A stretch of DNA of 64,000 bases, taken from CTSoil-075 sp964292325 (GTDB lineage Bacteria > Bacillota > Negativicutes > DSM-13327). The DNA lies in the NCBI GenBank assembly GCA_964292325.1, contig CAXYVG010000002.1:18588-82587 (forward strand), in the 5' to 3' direction. Below the pieces are notes generated by a model. It did no database searches and was not told the DNA's origin. It saw only the letters and a program-made list of their open reading frames with translations. Shown piece by piece: positions 23,927-33,210 of this stretch (position 1 is its first letter; each line of letters starts with the position of its first letter). The translations under genes and the position numbers were made by a program.

Positions 23927-25933
23927 TTAATTTTCTATCCCATAGGAACGCATCTTACGATAGAGGGTATTGCGTGAAATTCCTAGTTCGCGTGCTACCA
24001 TACTAATATTACCACCATATTTTGATAAAAATAATAACATTTCTTGCCGTTCTGCCACTTGTAATAATTGTCGCCTTTCATGACGGCCTAACCGTTCTTG
24101 TAAAACAGGAAGAATCGACACCGATTGTACTTGGTTCTCAATTGGTTCTTGCACCGCATACAGCTCAGCAGGTAGCTGCGCAACCGTAATCACTTCGTTC
24201 TCCGCTAAACTTACAGCCCGCTCGGCTACATTTTGTAGTTCACGCACATTTCCAGGCCAATCAAACTTCTCAATATAAGACATCACGGCCGGGTCAACAC
24301 AAAACTTAGTACCACGATCTCGCGCAATCTTATCTAAAAAATGTTGAAATAATAAAGGAATGTCTTTGCGGCGATTACGCAGTGGTGGAATGGTAATGGA
24401 AATCACATTTAGCCTATAATAAAGGTCTTGGCGAAATGTCTTTTTTTCCATTTCTTGAAATAAATTTTTATTTGTCGCACAAATCACCCGCACATTAACA
24501 GAAATGACTTGATCACTACCAATCCGCGTCACTTTTTTTTCTTGCAATACTCGCAGCAGAGCAATCTGCTGCTCAAGAGGCATATCACCAATCTCGTCCA
24601 GAAACAATGTACCACCTGAAGCCAATTCAAATTTTCCTGGTTTTCCGCCCTTCATTGCTCCCGTAAATGCTCCCTCAGCATAACCAAACAATTCACTTCC
24701 AATTAGATCACTTGGTATTACGCCACAATTGAGCGCAACGAAAGGATCATTTCGTTGTTCACTATGATTGTGAATGGCCTGAGCAAAAATTTCTTTGCCA
24801 GTACCACTTTCCCCTTGCAGCAAAATACTCGACGATGTAACAGCAGCTAAAGAAGCAACACGTATCACTTCTAGTATTTCTAAACTCTCACCAATAATAT
24901 CGCTAAACCGCAAGGTAGCATGATTACCACAAAAACGATTAACCAATTTCTGAATTTGTTTCATTTGACGTAAAACAATGACCCCACCAATAACAGCCCC
25001 TTCTTCGTCGACCAAAGGTTCACCTGAAGCTAAACAATGAAGCATTGATTTTTTAGCATCGACGATAATTTCCATATCTTCATAAGATGTATTACTACAT
25101 AGCATTTGTTTGGTTAAAGCAGCCTTTGTGCCGAATATTCGATCAATTGGCATGCCTAGTACTTCTTTTTCAGTGCGATTTAAAACCTTCTTTGCAGCGG
25201 GATTTAACTGGGTCACAATACCACAGGTATCTATCATCAATACTCCATCAGAGATGGTATTAAATACATTGTTCAGACGATTATTCGCCAATGCTAATTC
25301 ATGATTTTTCCGTTTGATATCAATTTGTGCCATAATTGCTTCTGCTGCGGCTACTACCATACCAAGGGTATGTAGATGCGTTTTAGAAGAAGCTCCCGAC
25401 ATATCTAATATGCCAACAACCTGCCCACAATTATCGAAAATTGGGGCAGATGAACACGTCAGGCAATGATGTTTCTGGCAATAATGTTCCGCTCCTGAAA
25501 TCTGAATGGGTTTTTGCACAATCAGAGCAGTACCAATTGCATTGGTTCCTACCTCTTGTTCAGACCAACTAGCACCCCTAAAAAAACTATTCGTCATTGG
25601 ATTATTTAGCGTATCTTCATCAGCAAACATCTCCATGATATAACCACGTTCATCAGTGAGAGCAACAACAAAACCAGATCCTTGAACAAATTCATACAAT
25701 TGAGACATAAACGGTTTAGCAATTGTGATCAGCTCGCATTTTTCAGTAAGCATACTACCAAATGCTCTTCCATCTAGTTTACTATGAATAGAGTGATCAT
25801 AAGGATTGACGTTCGTTTCATGACAACGAGTCCAAGATTCAAGAATATAGGGTTTAAGATCATAGGTCTGTTGTTTTCCATCAATAAAAGCTTGCCAGTT
25901 TAAAAGTACATGTTCTTGATCACTACCAATCAT
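23927..25933 (-). CDS. Sigma-54-dependent transcriptional activator, AcoR-like
   Basis: A 668-residue enhancer-binding protein. An AcoR-type N-terminal region (YILESWTRCHE) leads into a GAF domain and then a PAS domain (about 220-330). The AAA+ domain follows with Walker A GESGTGKE, the sigma-54 contact loop GAFTGAMKGG and Walker B TLFLDEIGDMP. The C-terminal Fis-type helix-turn-helix ends NISMVARELGISRNTLYRK. GAF/PAS suggests sensing of a small ligand or redox state; AcoR relatives respond to acetoin, but this need not. It lies 188 bp before the sigma-54 promoter of the Mop-type operon, its obvious target. Of two in-frame ATGs behind AAGGAGG, the second gives better spacing. Confidence 0.92.
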   Translation of the reverse strand: MIGSDQEHVLLNWQAFIDGKQQTYDLKPYILESWTRCHETNVNPYDHSIHSKLDGRAFGSMLTEKCELITIAKPFMSQLYEFVQGSGFVVALTDERGYIMEMFADEDTLNNPMTNSFFRGASWSEQEVGTNAIGTALIVQKPIQISGAEHYCQKHHCLTCSSAPIFDNCGQVVGILDMSGASSKTHLHTLGMVVAAAEAIMAQIDIKRKNHELALANNRLNNVFNTISDGVLMIDTCGIVTQLNPAAKKVLNRTEKEVLGMPIDRIFGTKAALTKQMLCSNTSYEDMEIIVDAKKSMLHCLASGEPLVDEEGAVIGGVIVLRQMKQIQKLVNRFCGNHATLRFSDIIGESLEILEVIRVASLAAVTSSSILLQGESGTGKEIFAQAIHNHSEQRNDPFVALNCGVIPSDLIGSELFGYAEGAFTGAMKGGKPGKFELASGGTLFLDEIGDMPLEQQIALLRVLQEKKVTRIGSDQVISVNVRVICATNKNLFQEMEKKTFRQDLYYRLNVISITIPPLRNRRKDIPLLFQHFLDKIARDRGTKFCVDPAVMSYIEKFDWPGNVRELQNVAERAVSLAENEVITVAQLPAELYAVQEPIENQVQSVSILPVLQERLGRHERRQLLQVAERQEMLLFLSKYGGNISMVARELGISRNTLYRKMRSYGIEN

Positions 25934-25971
25934 AGTCATAGGCCTCCTTATTCATAGAATATCTGTCAACG

Positions 25972-27051
25972 CTAAACAATATGCACCTCTGTAGGATGAA
26001 AGGCTAATGTAATACTAGAACCACTTTGCACCTTATCCGTTATATGATTGCGCAGCATCCTAGTACTTACAGTATGTTCTCCTATTGTAACTAAAATTCG
26101 ATATGTACCTACTCCTGGTATAACCCGCTCCACCAGACCCTCCATAACGACCCACGATTCCGATTGATGCATCAATGTTTTATTATACAAATAAATAGCA
26201 TCGCCCGGAATACAACATGCAGAAATGGGCTGACTCTTCTCTTGTCCATAATATAAAAACCGTACCCCATTGGCTAGCCTAACAAAACATCCTTGGCTGT
26301 TCTGCTCTATATGGCATGGGATAATATTATCCATACCTACCAATCGGGCTACTTGTTCACTCACTGGTCGCCGCATTAGATTTTCAGGTTTATCATCTTG
26401 TACGATTCTACCGTTAAATATAACTAAGGCCCTTTCAGAAAAATGCAGTACATCCGTAAAATGATGGCTCACCAACAAGACGGTTATTCCTCTAACCTCC
26501 GCTATTTTCCTGATTTTCTCAATCATCTCATCCCTAGTTGCCGCATCTAAAGCGGCGAAAGGCTCATCGAGTAATAATAGTTCCGGAGCCGTTACCATAG
26601 CCCTAGCAATACAAACCCGTTGGGCTTCCCCCCCTGATAGTAAGAGGGCTTTCCTAGTTGCCAGATGATCGCATTGAAAGTCCGCCAACGCTTTGTATAC
26701 CCGTTCTCTTACTTCCTCTTCTTTTACACCACGAAACCGCAGTGCTAGGGCAACATTATTAAATACCGTGTCATCTAGTAGCAGCATCTCTTGCAATACC
26801 ATCGCCGAACGACGACGAAACAGGGTTTTATTGCCATTACTAATAGGTTGTCCAAATAATTGCATTTCGCCACGATAGGGCTGCAATAAATTAACAACTT
26901 GCAAGAGAGTGCTTTTCCCCGCACCATTCGGACCAACCACTGCTACTAATTCGCCTCGGCGTAACACCAACTGTTCAATATCCAATACATTTTTGCGTGT
27001 TCCCCGGTCTACAGTTACATGCTGCATATTTAGTATATATTCATCCATCAT
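25972..27051 (-). CDS. tupC: Tungstate ABC transporter ATP-binding protein
   Basis: A 359-residue ABC ATPase with Walker A VGPNGAGKST, signature LSGGEAQR, Walker B LLLLDEPFAALD and a switch His (LLVSHHF). The C-terminal third carries a TOBE-like region, common in oxyanion importers, that may sense oxyanion and slow uptake. The start overlaps the tupB stop (ATGA). Together with tupA and tupB it forms a high-affinity tungstate importer that would feed the tungsten aldehyde oxidoreductase encoded at 33.2 kb. Specificity for tungstate over molybdate comes from the TupA type; the ATPase alone cannot tell. Confidence 0.9.
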   Translation of the reverse strand: MMDEYILNMQHVTVDRGTRKNVLDIEQLVLRRGELVAVVGPNGAGKSTLLQVVNLLQPYRGEMQLFGQPISNGNKTLFRRRSAMVLQEMLLLDDTVFNNVALALRFRGVKEEEVRERVYKALADFQCDHLATRKALLLSGGEAQRVCIARAMVTAPELLLLDEPFAALDAATRDEMIEKIRKIAEVRGITVLLVSHHFTDVLHFSERALVIFNGRIVQDDKPENLMRRPVSEQVARLVGMDNIIPCHIEQNSQGCFVRLANGVRFLYYGQEKSQPISACCIPGDAIYLYNKTLMHQSESWVVMEGLVERVIPGVGTYRILVTIGEHTVSTRMLRNHITDKVQSGSSITLAFHPTEVHIV

Positions 27052-27749
27052 TTTCCACGCTTTCCGCCATGTTGTAAGTAAGTTAATAATACGACAATGC
27101 TGTATGCGGTAATTAATAGAATAAAGCTAACCGCAAGTGCCATATCATAGTTTCCTTTTCCAACTTCCATAACTGTTGCTGTAGTTAATACTCTTGTTTG
27201 TCCCTTAATGTTACCGCCCACCATCATGGATGCTCCCACTTCAGAGATAACCCTTCCAAAACCAGCGATAACGGCAGCCATCAAACCGAGCCGCGCCTCC
27301 CGGATGATGAGCCAGCATGCTTGCCAAGAAGTAGCTCCCATTGATATTAATTGCCAGCGTAATTTGGGGTTAATACTAAGGATAGCAGCAAAGCTGAGGC
27401 CCGCAACAATTGGAATCGCAATAATTGCCTGGGCAATGATCATGGCTAGCGGCGTATACATTAGATTGAAGTCTCCTAAGGGACCGTAGCGCCATAAAAG
27501 TAAACTAACAACTAAACCAACTACAACTGGTGGTAATCCCATTCCAAAATTAAGCAAACAACTAAATACTTGCTTACCATGAAACTCCTTCAAAGCCAAC
27601 CATAAACCCAAAGGCACACCAAATACTACACTGATAGCTGTGGCTGTACCAGATACGGCAAAAGTAAGCATCACTACCTGAAGAATCTCATTGTCACCAC
27701 TGATCACGAGCCGAAAGGCCTCCATCACTCCTTGCAGAATCATATCCAT
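27048..27749 (-). CDS. tupB: Tungstate ABC transporter permease
   Basis: A 233-residue membrane protein with about five helices and the EAA-like loop ISMGATSWQACWLIIREAR that contacts the ATPase. The length and sequence (VFGVPLGLWLALKEF, FGMGLPPVVVGLVVSLLLW) fit TupB, a relative of ModB. It overlaps tupC by 4 bp and follows tupA by 9 bp, so it is in one operon with them. No other permease gene is near. Confidence 0.91.
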   Translation of the reverse strand: MDMILQGVMEAFRLVISGDNEILQVVMLTFAVSGTATAISVVFGVPLGLWLALKEFHGKQVFSCLLNFGMGLPPVVVGLVVSLLLWRYGPLGDFNLMYTPLAMIIAQAIIAIPIVAGLSFAAILSINPKLRWQLISMGATSWQACWLIIREARLGLMAAVIAGFGRVISEVGASMMVGGNIKGQTRVLTTATVMEVGKGNYDMALAVSFILLITAYSIVVLLTYLQHGGKRGK

Positions 27750-27758
27750 CTTGTCCTG

Positions 27759-28631
27759 TTAAAACCCAAAGTCCTTCTCTGTCTTACCACCATCAGCAAA
27801 AAATAGTGGCTGTCCAAATTTATCTTTTCCATAAGTAGCAATCAGTGCCTGCCCCTCAGCTGACAATAAAAAATCACTAAATGCTTTGGCTGCCTGCTGA
27901 TTTACTTTAGAAAATTTCTCTGAGTTCACTGTCATTACATGATAGATATTTAACAATGTAGCATCACCTTCCACTACAATCTGCAAAGAGAGATTTTTCT
28001 TTTGTGCTAAATATGTAGCCCGATCCGTGAGAGTATATCCCTGCTTTTCATCAGCAATTTTTAAGGTTTGTCCCATTCCCGCTCCAGCTTCCAAATACCA
28101 CGTATTAGCTGGTTTTATCCCAACTTTCTTCCATAGTTTTTTCTCCATTTTATCAGTACCCGAATCGTCAGCGCGAGATACAAACAATGCTCCGCTTTTG
28201 GCAATCGCGGCCAGCGCTTCCATTGTTGTCTTACCCTTAATCTGAGCTACGTCACTAGTTGGCCCCACAATAACAAAATCGTTATGCATAACCAATAATC
28301 GATTTATAGCAGCCCCACTAGCAAGGACCTTTTTTTCAGCATCCGGTGCGTGGACGAGTAATACATCCGCTTCGCCTTTTTCTCCCATAGCCAAAGCCTG
28401 CCCAGTGCCAACGGCAATTGTCTTTACCTTATACCCTGTTTTCTGTTCGAATATGGGTAGTAAAACATCCAGTAATCCACTATCTTGCGTACTGGTTGTT
28501 GTCGCTAAAATCATCTCGGTATTGCCTTTACTCTGTCCGCTACTTTCCCCTTGTTTCGCTGGTGCACTACTACAACCAGTATAAAAAATAGCTAGCATGA
28601 CCATCAAACACCCTATGATATACTTACGCAC
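27759..28631 (-). CDS. tupA: Tungstate-binding lipoprotein
   Basis: A 290-residue substrate-binding protein with a lipoprotein signal (lipobox FYTGC, Cys 20), so it is anchored in the membrane outside the cytoplasm. The mature part starts with the TupA hallmark ATTTSTQDSGLLDVL and continues VGTGQALAMGEKGEADVLLVHAP, the oxyanion-binding loops. In TupA these residues bind tungstate far more tightly than molybdate. It stands first of the tupABC set, 11 bp after the moeB-like gene, so metal import and cofactor synthesis are in one transcription unit. Confidence 0.93.
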   Translation of the reverse strand: MRKYIIGCLMVMLAIFYTGCSSAPAKQGESSGQSKGNTEMILATTTSTQDSGLLDVLLPIFEQKTGYKVKTIAVGTGQALAMGEKGEADVLLVHAPDAEKKVLASGAAINRLLVMHNDFVIVGPTSDVAQIKGKTTMEALAAIAKSGALFVSRADDSGTDKMEKKLWKKVGIKPANTWYLEAGAGMGQTLKIADEKQGYTLTDRATYLAQKKNLSLQIVVEGDATLLNIYHVMTVNSEKFSKVNQQAAKAFSDFLLSAEGQALIATYGKDKFGQPLFFADGGKTEKDFGF

Positions 28632-28642
28632 GATGACCCCTC

Positions 28643-29374
28643 CTACTTAATAGTTAAATTTTCAAAAATATTAAATTCTGTATCAAAATAGAATAACTTT
28701 TTCTGCATTAATTCACCAATACCTGTCAGCAACTTTACCACTTCTTGCGCCTGAATCGTTGCTGCCAGTGCCGGAGTCGTTGCTGGATTTCCTAGAGTCA
28801 TTTCAATACCCTTATCAGCGCTGTCTGTGGCTTTGTAAATTTTTTCTAGCCCTATATCGCCAGGTAGTAGCGTAGTGACTTGGCCGGTAAAGCCTGCAAT
28901 AGCACCATGAACTAACGGTATGCCAAGCTTTCTAGTAACCCTACTCACCAGCAGGCGGCTACTAATCGTATCCAAAGCATCAACAACAATGTCCATACCA
29001 CAAAGCAGTTCCTCAGCATTTTCTTCGTTTAACATCTGAGCAACGCCTTCAGCATATACATCTGAATTAATTTCAGCAACACGACGAACGGCCGCAAGTG
29101 ATTTATTCACGCCTATATTTCCTTCTGTTGCTAATAACTGTCGATTTAAATTATGAGCGGCGAAACAATCACCATCAATAATTCGCAAATAGCCGATGCC
29201 CTGACGAGCTAATAGTTCAATACTATTTCCACCAAGCCCACCGGCGCCAACAATTGCGACTTTCGCTTTTAAGAGGGCTAGTTGTCCGTTAATCCCAATG
29301 GTTCCAATATTTCGTAGATATCGCTCTGGCACTTCACCATGCTCAAGCAATTCCACAGAGTTCTTCCCAGGCAT
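28643..29374 (-). CDS. moeB: MoeB/ThiF-family adenylyltransferase for a sulfur carrier
   Basis: A 243-residue E1-like enzyme. ATP-binding AIVGAGGLGGNS near 40, the Asp in RIIDGDCF, and NLNRQLLAT are standard for MoeB/ThiF. It would adenylate the C-terminal glycine of MoaD. The CxxC zinc pairs of E. coli MoeB are missing: the later half contains no Cys. It overlaps the moaD stop (TGATG), so MoaD is its natural partner. A ThiF role in thiamine synthesis is possible but fits the context less well. Confidence 0.85.
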   Translation of the reverse strand: MPGKNSVELLEHGEVPERYLRNIGTIGINGQLALLKAKVAIVGAGGLGGNSIELLARQGIGYLRIIDGDCFAAHNLNRQLLATEGNIGVNKSLAAVRRVAEINSDVYAEGVAQMLNEENAEELLCGMDIVVDALDTISSRLLVSRVTRKLGIPLVHGAIAGFTGQVTTLLPGDIGLEKIYKATDSADKGIEMTLGNPATTPALAATIQAQEVVKLLTGIGELMQKKLFYFDTEFNIFENLTIK

Positions 29375-29610
29375 CAACCACCACCTACTGGTGGAAAAAG
29401 GCCTAAACGATCACCATCATGCAAAGTAGATTTCAGTGCAGCACTAACGCCATTAATCATAATAATATGGACTTCTGCCGAATCGACGTTTATGTTTTTC
29501 AATAGTTCAGCCACAGTATGATCTGCTGGCACTTGAACTGGAAACATACCATGCGAAATAACAGGAGCATGTCGCCGTAACGTAGCATACAAACGAACCT
29601 CAATCACCAT
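29374..29610 (-). CDS. moaD: MoaD-type sulfur carrier protein
   Basis: A 78-residue beta-grasp protein ending PPVGGG. The terminal GG is the residue adenylated and thiocarboxylated by MoeB to supply dithiolene sulfur for molybdopterin. The N-terminus VIEVRLYATLRRHAP and the LHDGDRLGLFPP segment are MoaD-like. The ATG at 29610 has GGGGGA upstream; a more upstream ATG has none. It overlaps moeB. moaE, the other subunit of molybdopterin synthase, is not in this window. Confidence 0.87.
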   Translation of the reverse strand: MVIEVRLYATLRRHAPVISHGMFPVQVPADHTVAELLKNINVDSAEVHIIMINGVSAALKSTLHDGDRLGLFPPVGGG

Positions 29611-29628
29611 TGAAAATTCCCCCATTTT

Positions 29629-29913
29629 TTACTCTTTTTTCCCAAATCCTAATAATACCCGATATGGACCAGGTGTACCAGGTGGTACGAATGCCACACG
29701 ATCACCTGGATGAATCACTGCAGCAGATGGTAAGAAAGCTTTTCCATTTATAAAAATTATTTCTACTTCTTTCTCTGGAATATTAAGTTGATCAATGAGC
29801 TGTGGACCTGTTAGAACATTCTCTATATTTACCTCAAGCGGAATCGACCAATTTCGTTTTTTAAATACTTCTACAAGCCCCATAAACACTCGAAGTTCAA
29901 TTGTATCTGGCAT
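29629..29913 (-). CDS. MoaD/ThiS-like ubiquitin-fold protein lacking a GG end
   Basis: A 94-residue beta-grasp protein (EIIFINGKAF, HPGDRVAFVPP) that aligns with the neighbouring MoaD. After the PPG it continues with TPGPYRVLLGFGKKE instead of ending in GG. Such extended MoaD-like proteins accompany tungsten aldehyde oxidoreductase genes in other anaerobes. Without a terminal GG it cannot be thiocarboxylated unless processed, for example after the internal Gly in PGTPG. It lies 18 bp before moaD and 15 bp after the MoeA-PBP gene. Role unknown. Confidence 0.75.
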   Translation of the reverse strand: MPDTIELRVFMGLVEVFKKRNWSIPLEVNIENVLTGPQLIDQLNIPEKEVEIIFINGKAFLPSAAVIHPGDRVAFVPPGTPGPYRVLLGFGKKE

Positions 29914-29928
29914 CCAATCACCCCCCTA

Positions 29929-31890
29929 TCAGGGTTTTAGTATTTTACCCGCATCCCTTAAATCATAGCCTCCTAAGGCTTCTACTTCCTGCCGAAATTC
30001 AGCGGTCTGCAAAATGTCGAGGATTGCCTGTAATCGCTGATCATCAGCTGTAAAGTTGAGAAGCAAATCATATTGTTCCTGAGCAACAGGGATAAAGTCC
30101 AATCCCAATGCCAGTGCTGCTGCCTGCACACCTAGTCCAGTATCTACTGTCCCTGCTGCGACAGAAGCTGCCACAGCCATATGGGTGCCCACTTCTTTCT
30201 CGTAGCCGTTAATCTGCTGTTCATTCATTCCACTTTTCCTTAGTTCATAATCAAGTAGCATGCGTGTACCAGAACCACGTTGGCGATTAATAAAACAAAT
30301 ATCGGTCCTGACTAAGTCGCCTAGTCCTGTAATTTTTTTTACATTACCCGGCATAACCATTAGCCCTTGCTGACGCATAGCAAAATGTACTAACTGACAA
30401 GTCGTATTGGGCAAGAATTTTTCTACATAAGAAGTATTATAAACACCGGTTTTATCATCCAATAAATGTATCCCCGCCATATGTGTCTCATTATTTCGTA
30501 TAGCCATAATCCCCCCCATACTACCTACATTGGTACATGCTAATGAAACGTCTTCTATTTTACGTTTTAGAAATACACCGAGCAGTTCAAGGGCTAAATC
30601 ATGACTCCCTACCGACAGAATGGTGTTGTTTGACTGAAAGTTTTGTAGCATTGTTACCGGTACTGTCACGCCAGCATTGAGACCAGCACTACTTTGCTCT
30701 ATACTGAATATGCCATGAGCCTTTGTTAGCGATGAGATTAATCCTGCACCGCGGTTCATAGGAGAGGCTACCATTTTACCTTGTACATTGCCAACCGATA
30801 CACGGATATACTCCTCCATACCAATTGTCGACGCCACTTGTTTAGCTAATGTTGCTTCCATTTGACTATTTTCTCTTTTCGGTAATTTTTGTCTAGCAAT
30901 GACAATATCACGAACAAACAGTTCGGCTGTTAACATCGCAGATACTGGATATCCAGGCAATCCAATTACCGGTTTACCTTCACATATAGCCAATATAACG
31001 GGTTTGCCCGGCTTTATTGCTACACCATGTACCAAAACTTCTCCGAGTTCGGCCAAAGTGTCTGCCGTATAATCATCTCTGCCAGCAGATGTACCGGCAT
31101 TAATAATAACCACATCATTGACCTCTAGACTACGAGATATAGCGGTCTTAATTGCCTGACGTTCATCTTGAACAATTGCGAATCGATTGGGCTCTCCTCC
31201 CCAATCTTTTACCATAGCAGCCAACATATGAGAATTAACATCTAAAATATTTCCCGGCTTTAATTCCCGGCAAGTAGCTACAATTTCATCTCCGGTAGGA
31301 ATCACAGCGACTCTAGGTCTTTTCACTACTTCAATCCATTCTAGCCCCGCTGCCATAAGCGCAGCAATATCAACAGGAATAATCATATGGTGTTCGGGTA
31401 TAACCAGCTCATTGGCAACAATATCTTCACCGATAACACGTACATGTTGCCATGGAGCAGTTGCTGCAATGATTTCTGCCACCCCATCTACAATATGTAC
31501 ATCCTCAATCATCACCACCGCACTTGTCCCCATTGGCAATACATCACCGGTATCAACCATATAGCAACAACCAGAGGCAAATGGCTTATCTGCTGATAAC
31601 AAAGTAAGCACTTTAGGCTCGGTCTCTTGCGCCCCAAAAGTATCCTGAGCGAATACAGCAATGCCATCCATCGCCGCACTATTATAATGAGGTACGGATT
31701 GCTTTGCATAGATAGAATGCGCTGTCACCCGTCCAAGTGATTCCTCGACAGATACAGTCTCTACCGTAATATTTTTAAAAAATCCACACTCTATCAGCTT
31801 TTGTCGCCACAATTCTTGCGCTTGCTCACGTTGTAAACAATTTAGATACGCCTTATTACTACGCAGAATCCTCATCCTCCCTTCGCTCAT
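29929..31890 (-). CDS. MoeA fused to a periplasmic-binding-protein-like domain
   Basis: A 653-residue fusion. Residues 1 to about 420 are a MoeA molybdotransferase (PHYNSAAMDGIAV, INAGTSAGRDDYT, GLPGYPVSAML). The C-terminal 230 residues look like a PBP domain of the LysR-effector/ModA-like type (NTILSVGSHDLALELL, FINRQRGSGTRMLLDYEL, LGVQAAALALGLDFIP). MoeA inserts the metal into adenylated molybdopterin. The PBP domain may bind the oxyanion or a regulator of it. It follows the stand-alone MoeA gene by 9 bp, so the two may divide labour between tungsten and molybdenum (inference). Two ATGs compete as start. Confidence 0.88.
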   Translation of the reverse strand: MSEGRMRILRSNKAYLNCLQREQAQELWRQKLIECGFFKNITVETVSVEESLGRVTAHSIYAKQSVPHYNSAAMDGIAVFAQDTFGAQETEPKVLTLLSADKPFASGCCYMVDTGDVLPMGTSAVVMIEDVHIVDGVAEIIAATAPWQHVRVIGEDIVANELVIPEHHMIIPVDIAALMAAGLEWIEVVKRPRVAVIPTGDEIVATCRELKPGNILDVNSHMLAAMVKDWGGEPNRFAIVQDERQAIKTAISRSLEVNDVVIINAGTSAGRDDYTADTLAELGEVLVHGVAIKPGKPVILAICEGKPVIGLPGYPVSAMLTAELFVRDIVIARQKLPKRENSQMEATLAKQVASTIGMEEYIRVSVGNVQGKMVASPMNRGAGLISSLTKAHGIFSIEQSSAGLNAGVTVPVTMLQNFQSNNTILSVGSHDLALELLGVFLKRKIEDVSLACTNVGSMGGIMAIRNNETHMAGIHLLDDKTGVYNTSYVEKFLPNTTCQLVHFAMRQQGLMVMPGNVKKITGLGDLVRTDICFINRQRGSGTRMLLDYELRKSGMNEQQINGYEKEVGTHMAVAASVAAGTVDTGLGVQAAALALGLDFIPVAQEQYDLLLNFTADDQRLQAILDILQTAEFRQEVEALGGYDLRDAGKILKP

Positions 31891-31899
31891 TCTTTTTGA

Positions 31900-33135
31900 T
31901 CATTTGATCAGCACCACTTCTACCACTTCGCCCTGATAAAGACCACTTTTATCTGCCGGAATATGTACCGTACCATCCGCCTCCGATATGGTACTAATCA
32001 TTCCTGATTTCCCCAATATCGGAATGGCCATATATTTTCCGTCTTGTTTACTTAACCGCACATTGATAAAATCATCCCGACCAGGAACGGAAGGCAAGTT
32101 ACGACTAAGACATGCCAAAATAACAAAAACATCGGTGCGTTGTTGCTGCCCCATCAGCTTACAAACAGCTACTTTAACTAATTGCTGACATACCGTCATA
32201 GCTGCTACAGGGTGTCCAGGCAATCCAAATACCGGAGTACTACCTATCATACCAAAAATAGTCGGTTTTCCAGGTTTCACTGCCATCCCATGGATTAATA
32301 CCCCAGGGGAACCAAGAGAATTAATGGCCCTTTCCGTGTAATCCCTCGCCCCCACCGAACTACCGCCAGAGATGATGACCAATTGACAAGATGCTGCCGC
32401 TACCTGTAATGAATCATAGAACTGCTTAAAACTATCTTTCACGATTCCCATACGTTTGACCACACAGCCGCTCTCGGTCAACATGGCTCCAAGGGCATAC
32501 GAATTCACATCCCTTATTTGTCCACCCTGTAATGGTTCATGAATATCCACCAATTCATCACCCGTCGAAAGAATGGCAACTTCCACCCTTTTACTGACTA
32601 GGATATCCGTAAAACCACACGCCGCTAACGCACCAATATGTTGCGGCGCTAACTTTTGCCCTTGCTCCACAATCGTAATTCCTGTTTTTATATCATCGCC
32701 TTTGCCCACTAGGTTATCCCCAGGCGCAACCATCTTTAGCACCATTACATCACTTTCATCATGTTGCTCTGTATATTCTAGCATTACTACAGCATCTGCT
32801 CCTGTTGGCAACATACCCCCAGTAGGGATCTCTACCGCCTGACCAGATTGTAACTCGATCGTTGCTTCTTCGCCCATCATCACCTTACCAATCATGGTAA
32901 ATAACGCTGGCGAACTTTCACTAGCACCAAAAGTATCTGCACTACGCACAGCAAATCCATCCACAGTTGAGCGGCTAAAAGGTGGCAGGTCTTCTTTCGA
33001 TATAACATCCTCAGCCACAACTCTCCCTAAAGCATCAGGCAAATCTACTATTTCACTGCCAACAGCAAGCCCTGTAAGACGATCCATAAGTAGGTCCTGA
33101 GCTTCACTTAGTGATATACATTGAAAAAAATCCAT
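31900..33135 (-). CDS. moeA: MoeA molybdopterin molybdotransferase
   Basis: A 411-residue MoeA with all four domains (PPFSRSTVDGFAVR near 37, ISGGSSVGARDYT, GLPGHPVAAMT). It ligates molybdate or tungstate to adenylated molybdopterin. It stands before the MoeA-PBP gene and after the tungsten AOR gene, with 75 bp between AOR and it. A second MoeA-type activity is common when both Mo and W enzymes are made. Confidence 0.93.
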   Translation of the reverse strand: MDFFQCISLSEAQDLLMDRLTGLAVGSEIVDLPDALGRVVAEDVISKEDLPPFSRSTVDGFAVRSADTFGASESSPALFTMIGKVMMGEEATIELQSGQAVEIPTGGMLPTGADAVVMLEYTEQHDESDVMVLKMVAPGDNLVGKGDDIKTGITIVEQGQKLAPQHIGALAACGFTDILVSKRVEVAILSTGDELVDIHEPLQGGQIRDVNSYALGAMLTESGCVVKRMGIVKDSFKQFYDSLQVAAASCQLVIISGGSSVGARDYTERAINSLGSPGVLIHGMAVKPGKPTIFGMIGSTPVFGLPGHPVAAMTVCQQLVKVAVCKLMGQQQRTDVFVILACLSRNLPSVPGRDDFINVRLSKQDGKYMAIPILGKSGMISTISEADGTVHIPADKSGLYQGEVVEVVLIK

Positions 33136-33162
33136 GGATAACCCCTCATCCCTGTTAATAAC

Positions 33163-33194
33163 TATACCTGGCTGAAATACTCCAACCAGGTATA
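33163..33194. repeat. 9-bp inverted repeat between AOR and moeA
   Basis: TATACCTGG (33163-33171) and CCAGGTATA (33186-33194) flank a 14-base spacer in the 75-bp gap. It has no poly-T tail, so it is a weak terminator, an mRNA stem after the AOR gene or an operator. Confidence 0.4.
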
Positions 33195-33210
33195 CTCTTT
33201 TAAAGTATAA

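Noticed and set aside
23561..23930. Molybdenum cofactor riboswitch upstream of the molybdopterin-binding protein
   Set aside because: The gap is explained by the sigma-54 promoter and repeats and does not show the GC-rich Moco motif.
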